NCBI GenBank assembly: GCA_900771325.1
Contig: CAAGNN010000111.1
Span: 1 to 17,129 of the forward strand
Length of the DNA: 17,129 bases
Reading direction: 5' to 3'
From: Kiritimatiellia bacterium
GTDB lineage: Bacteria; Verrucomicrobiota; Kiritimatiellia; RFP12; DVOR01
This document shows positions 1 to 6,725 of the stretch, one piece after another. Each line of letters begins with the position of its first letter. The first letter of the stretch is position 1. The notes below the pieces were generated by a model. That model had not been told where the DNA came from. It saw only the letters and a list, made by a program, of their open reading frames with translations, and did not search any database. A program made the position numbers and the translations under genes.

Positions 1-90
1 GTTGACCTCGGACCCGGGGCGGGTTGACCTCGGACCCGGGGCGGGTTGACCTCGGACCCGGGGCGGGTTGACCTCGGACCCGGGGCGGGT
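1..90. repeat. 22-bp tandem array 1 (4 identical units, left end cut)
   Basis: Four identical copies start at 1, 23, 45 and 67 with exact 22-bp spacing. Each unit is the spacer TGACCTCGG plus the GC core ACCCGGGGCGGGT. The array runs off the left edge, so its full size is unknown. Identity of all copies suggests recent amplification or homogenisation. It lies about 95 bp upstream of the promoter of the GH2 gene. The same unit family recurs at 5544, 8490 and 16844. Confidence 0.95.
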
Positions 91-134
91 GCTTTCGCAG
101 CTAACCGCTAGCAGCTAACCGCTAACGGCTAGCC
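91..134. repeat. GCTAACCG-type dispersed repeat, copy A
   Basis: After the last 22-bp unit comes GCTTTCGCAGCTA, then GCTAACCG-like words at 100, 114 and 121. The final part, GCTAACCG-CTAA-CGGCTAGC (114-133), is a near-perfect dyad (7 of 8 arm positions). The lead GCTTTCGYAGCTA recurs at 8341. Related copies lie at 4082, 5781 and 8350. Function is unknown; it behaves like a REP-type intergenic repeat. Confidence 0.7.
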
Positions 135-182
135 AAGGGTGCATACAAAAGGACGCAGGGAAAGATTGTGGGCATTTTGGCG

Positions 183-211
183 TTGACTTGCGCGCGCGGA
201 TAGTCTACTAT
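183..211 (+). promoter_or_regulatory. Candidate sigma-70 promoter of the GH2 gene
   Basis: TTGACT (183-188, 5 of 6 matches to TTGACA) and TACTAT (206-211) are separated by 17 bp. The predicted start of transcription is near 218, giving a leader of about 25 nt. The spacer contains TGCGCGCGCG, an alternating pyrimidine-purine tract. A shared TACTATA-type -10 is also seen in front of the radical SAM gene. Confidence 0.6.
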
Positions 212-242
212 AAGCGTGAAACCCCCTCACCAAGGAGATTGA

Positions 243-3200
243 ATGATGATGAAGAGCGCTTTGGCGATTGGCGGCGTCTGCTGTTTGGCGACAGCGGCGT
301 TGGCTGTGCACGGATTTGGGACGGCGCCCGCGCCGACGGGTCTGGAGTGGGAGCAGGAGCAGAACCTCTCCTATAATAAGGAACCCGCGCGCGCGTGGGC
401 CTTTAGTTTTACCGACGAGGCGACGGCCAAGCAGATCTTGCCGCGCTTTAGTTCGCGTTGGTTGAGCTTGGATAGCACCACGGCGTGGAAGTTCAAGTGG
501 AGCAAGGACCCGGCGTCGCGGCCGGTGGGCTTCCAGGACCCCGCGTATGATGTCTCGGGCTGGGAGACGATTGTCGTTCCGGCTTCGTGGCAGGCGATGG
601 GCGCGCATCCCGAGCGTGCGAAGGGGTGGGGGACGGCGCTCTATTCCAATCAGCCTTATCCTTTTGCGCGCGATTGGCCGCGGGTGATGACCACTCCGCC
701 CAAGCATTACACCAACTACGAGGCGCGCAACCCGGTGGGCTCCTATCGGCGCGACTTCACGGTGCCGGCCGCCTGGGCCGGGGAGGAGATCTACCTGCAG
801 TTTGACGGCGTGGACTCCTTCTTCTACCTGTGGATTAACGGCAAGTATGTGGGCTTCTCGAAGGATTCGCGCAATCCGGCGGCCTTCCGCATCACACCCT
901 TCCTTCAGCCGGGCAACAACGTCCTGGCGGCCGAGGTCTACCGTCATAGCGACGCTGCCTACCTCGAGTGTCAGGATATGACGCGCCTGTCGGGTCTCTT
1001 CCGCACGGTTCAGCTCTACGCCGTGCCCAAGCTGCACATCCGCGACTTCTTCGCCACCACCGAGCCGCTCAAGTGGGAGCAGATGGATGGCCGCTGGGAG
1101 TTGACGGTGGATGTGGAGCTCGAGAACCTCAATGTGCCGGAGACTGCGGCGGTGGCCATTCTCTCGGCCAAGGTCTTTGACGAGCAGGGGGCCGAAGTGG
1201 CGGCCGTGCAGCCGGCGGATTATCCGTGGGACGGCATTGCCGAGAAGGCCGTGAACTTGACCGGGCAGAAGATTTGGCGCACGGGGCTCAAACTGCGCTT
1301 CGACAGCCCCCGCCTCTGGTCGGCCGAGTGCCCGAACCTCTACACGCTGATGCTTGAACTGCGCGATGACCGCGGGGTGCTCATCGAGGCGGTGCCCGCG
1401 CAGCTGGGCTTCCGCAAGGTGGAGGTGGCCGCGCGCAAGGGCCAGGCCGAGAAGCGCTTCTGGGTCAACGGCCAGAAGATCAAGCTCAAAGGCGTCAACC
1501 GCCACGAGACGGACCCCTGGATGGGCCACACGGTCCCGGATGCGGCCATCGAGGAGGAAATCCGCCTGATGAAGGCCGCGAACATCAACCACGTCCGCTG
1601 CTCTCATTATCCGGCTTCGCCCTACTTCTACTACCTCTGCAACAAGTACGGCATCTATGTGGAGGATGAGGCGAACATCGAGTCGCACGGGTACTACTAC
1701 GGCAAGGAGTCGCTCTCGCACCCGGTGGAGTGGATGGATGCGCACGTCGACCGCGTGATGAATATGGTCGAGCGCAACAAGAACCAGCCTTGCGTTGTGA
1801 TTTGGTCGCTGGGCAACGAAGCCGGCCCCGGGCGCAACTTCGCTGTGGCCGAGCGCACCATCAAGGCGCGCGACTTCACGCGCCCGACGCACTACGAGCG
1901 CAATAATGACATCGTGGATATGGGCTCGAACCAGTATCCCGGCGTGGGCTGGGTGCAGTGGAAGGCCGCGGACCTCAAGGACCCCAAGCCCTTCTACATC
2001 TCCGAGTACGCGCACAATATGATGAACGCGATGGGTAACTTCATCGACTACCAGGACGCCATCGAGAGCTCGGATGTCATCCTCGGCGGGGCCATTTGGG
2101 ACTGGGTTGACCAGGGCCTGTGGTACGATTCGCCGCGCACCGGCAAGCGCATCCTCGCCTATGGCGGCGACTGGGGCGACCACCCCAACTCCGGTCAGTT
2201 CGACTGCAACGGCACGATCCTCTCCGACCGAACCCCCGAGCCCGGCTACTACGAGGTCGCCCACGTCTACCAGAACATCAAGGCCACCTTCGCTGATGGG
2301 CAGATCACCATCCGCAACAAGAACTACTTCCGCCCGCTCGACTACGTGACGGCCACCTGGACCCTCCTCAAGAATGGCGAAGCTGCCGGCTCGGGAGCCT
2401 TCGATGTGGCCGCCATCGGTCCGCAGGCCCAGGCCACCTTCCCGCTGCCCGTGCGCGTGCCGCGTTCGCTCGACGGCTTCGACCTGCGCATCGAGTTCCG
2501 CCTAAAGGCCGATGAGGGCCTCCTCAAGGCCGGCACCTGCGTCGCCTCCGACCAGATTGCCCTGCAGCAGCGCGCCCCCATCGCCATTCAGGCCAAGGGT
2601 GACCTCGCCGTGAAGGAGAGCGACAAGGCCCTCGTGGTCTCCGGCAAGGGCTTTACTGTCACCTTCTGCAAGGCCTCCGGTTTCCTGGCCCAGTATGAAC
2701 TCGATGGCCGCAAGCTCCTTCAGGCCCCGCTGGCCGTCGATGCCTTCCGTTGCCCCTCCTCCAACGAAGTGTGGAAGGGGGCCGAGTGGGCCCAGCAGGG
2801 TCTGCGCACCCTCGTGCCGGTAAAGGCCGAGATCACCAACGTCAACCGCGATGGCGGCTGCGTCACCTTCCTCACCTCCACCACCGTGATGGGCAGCCAG
2901 CTCGAGAAGATGGTCGCCTTCGATGGCGATGCGCCTACCTCCTTCGAGAAGCTCTCCACCCCCGTCTCCGAGCGCAACACCCACTTCGTGGTCAATGCCG
3001 CCTGGAAGGTCTACCCCGATGGCACCGTCACCGTGCAGTCGGCCATCCTGCCGCGCGGCCGGGTCATCGAGCTTGGGCGTTTGGGCTACTCGCTCACCCT
3101 CGCCCCAGAGCTCGACACCGTGCGCTACGCCGCCCGCGGGCCCTTCGAGAACTACCCCGATCGCAAGGCCGGCGCCTTCCCGGGCCTCTATCAGGACACC

Positions 3201-4019
3201 GTGGCCAATATGGTCGTCAACTACGCCCGCCCCAACGATATGGGCAACCGCGAGGAAGCCTCCGGCGTGACCCTCTTCGGCGAGGCCGGCGGCCTGACCT
3301 TCTCGGCGCTCAATGGCGAAGCCTTCGCCTTCTCGGCCCTGCCCTACACGGCCACCGACCTCTGCCTGGCCAAGCACCCGGCCGAGCTCCCCGAGCCCGG
3401 CGAGAGGACCATCCTCACCCTCCTGGCCACCAACCGCGGCCTCGGTGGTGCCAGCTGCGGCCCGGGCCCGCTCAACCGCGACATCCCGCGCGCCGATAAG
3501 CCCTACCGCCTGAACTTCGCCATCCGCCCGGCCGCCCTCAAGCAGCCCGAGACCGCCACGCTGCGCGAGCAGGTCGTCGCCCTCGACGAGACGATGCCTC
3601 CGCCCCCGGAGACCTTCACCGCCGTGGAGTGCACCTCCCAGGAGCCCGGCAACGAAGGCGGCAAGGTCTGTGATGGCGACCTCGGCACCATCTGGCACAC
3701 GCAGTATGGCGTCACCCTCGGCAAGTACCCCCACAGCGTGACCATCGACCTGCGCAAGGTCCGCACCCTCAAGGGCATCACCTGCTTCGGCCGCCAGGAG
3801 GGCACCAACGGGCGCATCAAGGACTTCCGCGTCGAGGTCTCGCCCGACCGCCAGACCTGGACCGTTGCCGCTGAAGGCCAGTTGGCCAACACGGCCGACG
3901 GTCAGAAGGTCCTCTTCGCCACCCCGGCCGCGAACGTCCGCTACCTCCGCTTCACCGGCCTCTCCGAGCAGCACGGCCAGGAGTTCGCCTCGATGGCTGA
4001 GATTACCATCATTGAGTAA
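243..4019 (+). CDS. Secreted GH2 beta-galactosidase (LacZ type) with C-terminal F5/8C (CBM32-like) domain
   Basis: Exported glycoside hydrolase, 1258 residues, expected to remove beta-galactosyl or related sugars from polysaccharides. Residues 1-22 form a signal peptide ending ALA-VHG. A GH2 sugar-binding domain lies at about 100-262, an Ig-like domain at about 265-395 and the TIM barrel at about 397-690. The acid/base is E526 in WSLGNEAGPG and the nucleophile E588 in ISEYAHN. The LacZ small-chain domain (about 795-1095) carries RGPFENYPDRKAG and GNREE. Residues about 1122-1258 look like a discoidin/F5-8C carbohydrate-binding module (CDGDLGTIWHTQYG; VRYLRFTGL), beyond the usual LacZ end near 1030. 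The start is one of three consecutive ATGs; AAGGAG at 232-237 lies 5 nt from the first and 8 nt from the second. It appears monocistronic, with its own promoter and terminator. Family call is firm; the exact substrate cannot be read from sequence. Confidence 0.93.
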   Translation: MMMKSALAIGGVCCLATAALAVHGFGTAPAPTGLEWEQEQNLSYNKEPARAWAFSFTDEATAKQILPRFSSRWLSLDSTTAWKFKWSKDPASRPVGFQDPAYDVSGWETIVVPASWQAMGAHPERAKGWGTALYSNQPYPFARDWPRVMTTPPKHYTNYEARNPVGSYRRDFTVPAAWAGEEIYLQFDGVDSFFYLWINGKYVGFSKDSRNPAAFRITPFLQPGNNVLAAEVYRHSDAAYLECQDMTRLSGLFRTVQLYAVPKLHIRDFFATTEPLKWEQMDGRWELTVDVELENLNVPETAAVAILSAKVFDEQGAEVAAVQPADYPWDGIAEKAVNLTGQKIWRTGLKLRFDSPRLWSAECPNLYTLMLELRDDRGVLIEAVPAQLGFRKVEVAARKGQAEKRFWVNGQKIKLKGVNRHETDPWMGHTVPDAAIEEEIRLMKAANINHVRCSHYPASPYFYYLCNKYGIYVEDEANIESHGYYYGKESLSHPVEWMDAHVDRVMNMVERNKNQPCVVIWSLGNEAGPGRNFAVAERTIKARDFTRPTHYERNNDIVDMGSNQYPGVGWVQWKAADLKDPKPFYISEYAHNMMNAMGNFIDYQDAIESSDVILGGAIWDWVDQGLWYDSPRTGKRILAYGGDWGDHPNSGQFDCNGTILSDRTPEPGYYEVAHVYQNIKATFADGQITIRNKNYFRPLDYVTATWTLLKNGEAAGSGAFDVAAIGPQAQATFPLPVRVPRSLDGFDLRIEFRLKADEGLLKAGTCVASDQIALQQRAPIAIQAKGDLAVKESDKALVVSGKGFTVTFCKASGFLAQYELDGRKLLQAPLAVDAFRCPSSNEVWKGAEWAQQGLRTLVPVKAEITNVNRDGGCVTFLTSTTVMGSQLEKMVAFDGDAPTSFEKLSTPVSERNTHFVVNAAWKVYPDGTVTVQSAILPRGRVIELGRLGYSLTLAPELDTVRYAARGPFENYPDRKAGAFPGLYQDTVANMVVNYARPNDMGNREEASGVTLFGEAGGLTFSALNGEAFAFSALPYTATDLCLAKHPAELPEPGERTILTLLATNRGLGGASCGPGPLNRDIPRADKPYRLNFAIRPAALKQPETATLREQVVALDETMPPPPETFTAVECTSQEPGNEGGKVCDGDLGTIWHTQYGVTLGKYPHSVTIDLRKVRTLKGITCFGRQEGTNGRIKDFRVEVSPDRQTWTVAAEGQLANTADGQKVLFATPAANVRYLRFTGLSEQHGQEFASMAEITIIE

Positions 4020-4038
4020 GCGGCTGTCACGCTCCGCG

Positions 4039-4073
4039 AAAAAACGCCAGGCTCTCCGCCTGGCGCTTTTTTT
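4039..4073. terminator. Bidirectional intrinsic terminator between convergent genes
   Basis: A perfect 8-bp stem CGCCAGGC (4045-4052) / GCCTGGCG (4058-4065) with loop TCTCC is followed by seven T (4067-4073) and preceded by six A (4039-4044). It can therefore stop transcription of the GH2 gene rightwards and of the radical SAM gene leftwards. Confidence 0.9.
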
Positions 4074-4081
4074 GCCCTCGT

Positions 4082-4094
4082 GCTGCTAACCGCT
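4082..4094. repeat. Single GCTAACCG word
   Basis: GCTGCTAACCGCT is a one-word copy of the dispersed repeat that is longer at 100, 5781 and 8350. It is the only copy in this window without a 22-bp array nearby, and the only one in a convergent gap. It may be a relic or chance. Confidence 0.35.
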
Positions 4095-4129
4095 CTTTGT
4101 CTGAGGTCTTCTGGAATGGGGTTGCGTTG

Positions 4130-5497
4130 CTACGCCGTTCGGTAATCGGCCAGGTGTCCGGCGAGGGAGCGCAGGGCCTTGAGGGCGTAGGCCGGATGGG
4201 TGACGGCGCGCAAGCCGTGGCGCAAGAGGACGCGCGGATGAAGAAAACCGCGGTAGGTCTCGGAGACTAGAGCGCGGATTTCGTCGGCCGAGAGGGGCGA
4301 GCGCATCACGGGCGAGCGCATATCGTAGTCGGCCCAGTTGTGCGTGAGGAGGTCGCCCGAGGCCTCGAGTTCGCGGAAGAGCGGCGTGCCGGGATAGGGG
4401 ACCAGCCAGGTGGCTTGCAGGGTGGCCGCATCGCCGCGCCGGAGGAGTTCGCGCCCTAGGGCGGCGGTCCTGCGCGCGGCCTCAAGCGTCTCCCACGGAT
4501 AGCCGAACATCAGGGTGATGTGGACGTCGAGCCCGGCGGCGGTGGCCGCATGCGCGCCCTGGAGCACGGCCTCGACGCGCAGATTCTTGCGCAGACGGTC
4601 GAGCGTTGCTTGGTTCGCGGATTCCACGCCAAAGAGGAGTTGGCGGAAGCCGGCGCGGCGCATCAAGCGATACTCCTCGGCCGAGAGGGCCCCAAAGCGC
4701 AGGTTGCAATCGAGCCGGACGCGCCGGTGGTAGCCGCGCGCAATCATCCCCTCGCAGAAGGCGTGGAGCCAGGGGCCGACCGGGAAGGAGCCGGTGTCGT
4801 CCATAATCTCGCGCGCGCCCAGGGCGATGAGCGCGCCGACCTCGTCGAGTACCGCCTCGACCGGCCGCACGCGGAAGCGCGGGTAGAGCGTGGTCCAGGA
4901 GCAGAAGGTGCACTGCCCGTGCCAACAGTCTCGCCCGGCCATCATATACGCGCCGGGGGTGCGCAAGAAGTTGCCGTTGCGGAAGGCGTAGTCGCGCCAG
5001 CGCGTGAGGCTGCGGTCAATCTGCGGCAAGGCGGCCAAGTCGCGCTCTGGCTCGGAGCCCTCCAGCCACGCGAGAAGGGCGAAGTCGTAGTCGCCCCCCT
5101 GCAGCACGCAATCGACGGGGGCTTGGGCGCGCGTCTCCTCCGGGAGTGCCGTCACGTGGTCCCCGCCAATCGCCACTTGGCACGACGGCAGGCGCCGCTT
5201 GAAGTCGCGAATCCACGCCCAGTGGCGCTGGACCACCGGCGTCTTCGTCTCCAGGAAGAGCGCCTCAGGCCGCCAAGCGCAGAGCTGCTCCAGGAAGGCC
5301 TCCGGCGTCATCCCGCGCGCAATGCCATCGAGCCACAACACCTCGTGACCGTGACTGCGCAGGAGTGTGGCCGCGCTTGCCGGCACCACCGGATAGATAT
5401 AGGCCGGGTTGTGGAACCACTGGAATTGGCGGTTCTGGGAGAGAAGAGGCACGCCCTTCTCGCTCGGCAAAGGGGGGGAACAAAGTGCAACGCGCAT
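4130..5497 (-). CDS. B12-binding-type radical SAM protein with a CX4CX2C cluster motif
   Basis: Predicted cytoplasmic radical SAM enzyme of 455 residues. The N-terminal part (about 1-150: MRVALCSPP, AATLLRSHGHEVLWLDG, QVAIGGDH) resembles the cobalamin-binding fold of BchE/HpnJ-like enzymes. The radical SAM domain starts near residue 185, with cluster cysteines in GRDCWHGQCTFCSW. The first gap is four residues, not the usual three. Later motifs LLFGVESANQ, MFGYPWET and PYPGTPLFRELE are typical of this class. I chose the ATG at 5497 because MRVALCSPP is the normal N-terminus. An in-frame codon at 5536 would add 13 residues without a ribosome site and lies over the promoter. The gene is alone on its strand and faces a 22-bp array. 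The substrate is unknown. Confidence 0.85.
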   Translation of the reverse strand: MRVALCSPPLPSEKGVPLLSQNRQFQWFHNPAYIYPVVPASAATLLRSHGHEVLWLDGIARGMTPEAFLEQLCAWRPEALFLETKTPVVQRHWAWIRDFKRRLPSCQVAIGGDHVTALPEETRAQAPVDCVLQGGDYDFALLAWLEGSEPERDLAALPQIDRSLTRWRDYAFRNGNFLRTPGAYMMAGRDCWHGQCTFCSWTTLYPRFRVRPVEAVLDEVGALIALGAREIMDDTGSFPVGPWLHAFCEGMIARGYHRRVRLDCNLRFGALSAEEYRLMRRAGFRQLLFGVESANQATLDRLRKNLRVEAVLQGAHAATAAGLDVHITLMFGYPWETLEAARRTAALGRELLRRGDAATLQATWLVPYPGTPLFRELEASGDLLTHNWADYDMRSPVMRSPLSADEIRALVSETYRGFLHPRVLLRHGLRAVTHPAYALKALRSLAGHLADYRTA

Positions 5498-5503
5498 ATC
5501 GCC

Positions 5504-5536
5504 TATATAGTAAAGCAAGCACACCGCACAATGCAA
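5504..5536 (-). promoter_or_regulatory. Candidate promoter of the radical SAM gene, near-leaderless
   Basis: On the minus strand TTGCAT (5536-5531) and TACTAT (5512-5507) are 18 bp apart. Transcription would begin around 5500, only a few nt before the ATG at 5497, so the mRNA may be nearly leaderless. The -35 touches the first GC core of the adjoining 22-bp array. An overlapping TATATA (5509-5504) is an alternative -10. Confidence 0.45.
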
Positions 5537-5543
5537 CCGCCCT

Positions 5544-5719
5544 GGGTTGACCTTGGACCCGCCCCGGGTTGACCTTGGACCCGCCCCGGGTTGGCCTTGG
5601 ACCCGCCCCGGGTTGACCTCGGACCCGCCCCGGGTTGACCTTGGACCCGCCCCGGGTTGACCTTGGACCCGCCCCGGGTTGACCTCGGACCCGCCCCGGG
5701 TTGACCTCGGACCCGGGCC
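5544..5719. repeat. 22-bp tandem array 2 (8 units)
   Basis: Units start at 5544, 5566, 5588, 5610, 5632, 5654, 5676 and 5698, all exactly 22 bp apart. Seven carry the inverted core ACCCGCCCCGGGT, and the spacer is TGACCTTGG or TGACCTCGG (one TGGCCTTGG). The last unit changes to ACCCGGGCCGG. A partial core (CCGCCC) at 5537-5542 extends the pattern towards the radical SAM promoter. The array occupies the gap between two divergently transcribed genes. It has no convincing coding content, although its GC richness leaves frames open. Confidence 0.95.
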
Positions 5720-5780
5720 GGAGCGAGGGGCGGGCAGATTGTTTTCATCGCACCGCTCGGTTCTCCGTTGCGGGACGCGC

Positions 5781-5813
5781 GCTAACGGCTAATCGCTGTC
5801 GGCTATCCGCTGC
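5781..5813. repeat. GCTAACCG-type dispersed repeat, copy B
   Basis: GCTAACGGCTAA, TCGCTGTCGG and CTATCCGCTG form a degenerate run of the same words as copies A and C. It lies about 60 bp beyond the last unit of array 2, so it again sits beside a 22-bp array. Confidence 0.55.
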
Positions 5814-5828
5814 GAGTGAAGCAAGCCA

Positions 5829-5867
5829 AGATTTAGGCGATAAATCTGTGGCGTGTTGTGTTATACT
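5829..5867 (+). promoter_or_regulatory. Candidate operator and extended -10 promoter for the GtrA operon
   Basis: A perfect 7-bp dyad AGATTTA-GGCGA-TAAATCT (5829-5847) lies just before TGTTATACT (5859-5867), an extended -10 with TG motif. No good -35 is visible, and the dyad covers the -35 position. It could bind a repressor or an activator. Prediction only. Confidence 0.4.
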
Positions 5868-5872
5868 GGGTG

Positions 5873-6049
5873 CTCCTGTAGGTGACCTGCAGGAGATTTC
5901 GCACGGTGTGCTAACGAGTTGCTTCAAGGGCGTTTGAGGACCTTCCGGCAATGCGCGAGACGTTGGATGCGGTGTGCCGGATTGGCACACCCGCCTTGGC
6001 GTGGTGATTGCTGGGTTGGGCTAGGGTTCTCTTGAAGCACGCGAGAGGA
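5873..6049 (+). promoter_or_regulatory. Structured 5' leader upstream of the GtrA-family gene
   Basis: This 180-nt untranslated stretch has three pairings. Near the predicted transcript start, CTCCTGTAGG-TGA-CCTGCAGGAG (5873-5895) gives a 10-bp stem with one G-U. GGTGTGCC-GGATT-GGCACACC (5971-5991) is a perfect 8-bp stem. TGCTTCAAG (5920-5928) pairs with CTTGAAGCA (6031-6039), extendable by G-U and G-C. The last pairing encloses the second hairpin and ends 4 nt before the ribosome site AGAGGA (6044-6049). An 18-codon ORF (5951-6007) lies inside but has no ribosome site. No known riboswitch is recognised. Confidence 0.4.
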
Positions 6050-6051
6050 AG

Positions 6052-6513
6052 ATGTGCTTTTTGATGGCACTTAGGAGATTCTGGAGAGAGGGCATCCGGC
6101 AGGGGTGGCAGTCGCACCTGTGGCACGTGGGGCTCTATCTCTTTTTCGGTGGGTGCACCACGCTGGTGAACTTGCTGATCTTCCTTGCGCTCTTTCGCGG
6201 GGCGGGGCTGTCGGGGTGGCTCTCGAACACGTTGGCGTGGTTCCCCTCGGTGGTCTTTGCGTGGGCGACGAATCGGCGGTGGGTCTTTTGGGCACGGCGG
6301 GGGCTATCGGGGGGGGCGTTGGGGGGAGAGTTGCTGCAGTTTACGGTTTCGCGTCTGGCAACGGGCGCGCTGGATGTCTTGTTGGTCTATCTGGCGATTG
6401 ACTTGGCGCGGCTACCGGAGTTGCCGGCGAAGGTGGCCATTGGCGTGGTTGTGGTGGTGCTGAACTACGGCGTTAGCCGGTGGTTGGTCTTTGGCGGAGG
6501 GAGGCAAGCGTGA
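6052..6513 (+). CDS. GtrA-family membrane protein
   Basis: Small inner-membrane protein of 153 residues with about four transmembrane segments (about 26-48, 53-73, 96-117, 124-142). It carries the family hallmarks NRRWVF (74-79) and NYGVSRWLVF (138-147). GtrA proteins are thought to help flip polyprenyl-linked sugars across the membrane for O-antigen or wall-polymer decoration. AGAGGA lies very close to the ATG at 6052; an ATG at 6064 is a possible alternative start. Its stop overlaps a GTG that begins a short ORF. Usual partner genes include a GtrB-like glycosyltransferase, which is not seen here. Confidence 0.85.
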   Translation: MCFLMALRRFWREGIRQGWQSHLWHVGLYLFFGGCTTLVNLLIFLALFRGAGLSGWLSNTLAWFPSVVFAWATNRRWVFWARRGLSGGALGGELLQFTVSRLATGALDVLLVYLAIDLARLPELPAKVAIGVVVVVLNYGVSRWLVFGGGRQA

Positions 6514-6725
6514 AGCGCTCGGGGGTGGTTCCGTGTTTCACTGAGGCTCGCGCCATTCCGATCTTTCGCGAGGTCGTTGGCGGTTGGCCAACGCGCCCGT
6601 GCCGGATTCTCTCCCTGGGCGGTCTGCAATGCGTTGTTATCGGCATCTTCGGCACCAATCCGGCCAAGGGTTCCCTTGAAACCACACAGTATTCAATCTC
6701 CCTTATCCAGGAGGTGTGCTTATGA
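6510..6725 (+). CDS. Small hypothetical ORF coupled on both sides
   Basis: Possible 71-residue protein starting at GTG. Its start overlaps the upstream stop as GTGA, with GGAGGGAGG (6496-6504) 5 nt before it, and its TGA overlaps the next ATG as ATGA. Without it, the GtrA gene and the next gene would be separated by 208 bp. The product has no signal peptide, clear membrane helix or recognised domain. Against it: the next gene has its own strong ribosome site, so coupling is not required. Coding status is uncertain. Confidence 0.4.
   Translation: MKRSGVVPCFTEARAIPIFREVVGGWPTRPCRILSLGGLQCVVIGIFGTNPAKGSLETTQYSISLIQEVCL

Noticed and set aside
1..88. Plasmid-type iterons (22-bp direct repeats of a replication origin)
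   Set aside because: The period fits, but arrays occur at four separated places, one of them inside a gene, with no rep gene, and the neighbours are chromosomal. A chromosomal binding array remains possible.
129..2264. 711-codon open frame on the minus strand opposite the GH2 gene
   Set aside because: Shadow frame of a GC-rich gene; the plus strand has signal peptide, catalytic motifs and a full domain order, and the antisense product matches no family.
2502..3974. 490-codon open frame on the minus strand opposite the GH2 C-terminal half
   Set aside because: Same cause: stops are rare in this frame. Composition is Gly/Glu/Leu-rich without domain signs.
4520..5572. 350-codon plus-strand frame opposite the radical SAM gene, running into array 2
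   Set aside because: Overlaps a well-supported enzyme on the other strand and has low-complexity Arg/Ala/Glu composition.
5544..5719. Row of promoters (each unit contains TTGACC, similar to a -35)
   Set aside because: No unit is followed by a -10-like AT-rich box at 16-18 bp; the units are too GC-rich.
5503..5748. 81-codon minus-strand frame through array 2 giving a Gly/Pro/Arg/Ser repeat peptide
   Set aside because: The units show plain 22-bp order with no 66-bp order and no ribosome site, so open frame is explained by lack of stops in the repeat.
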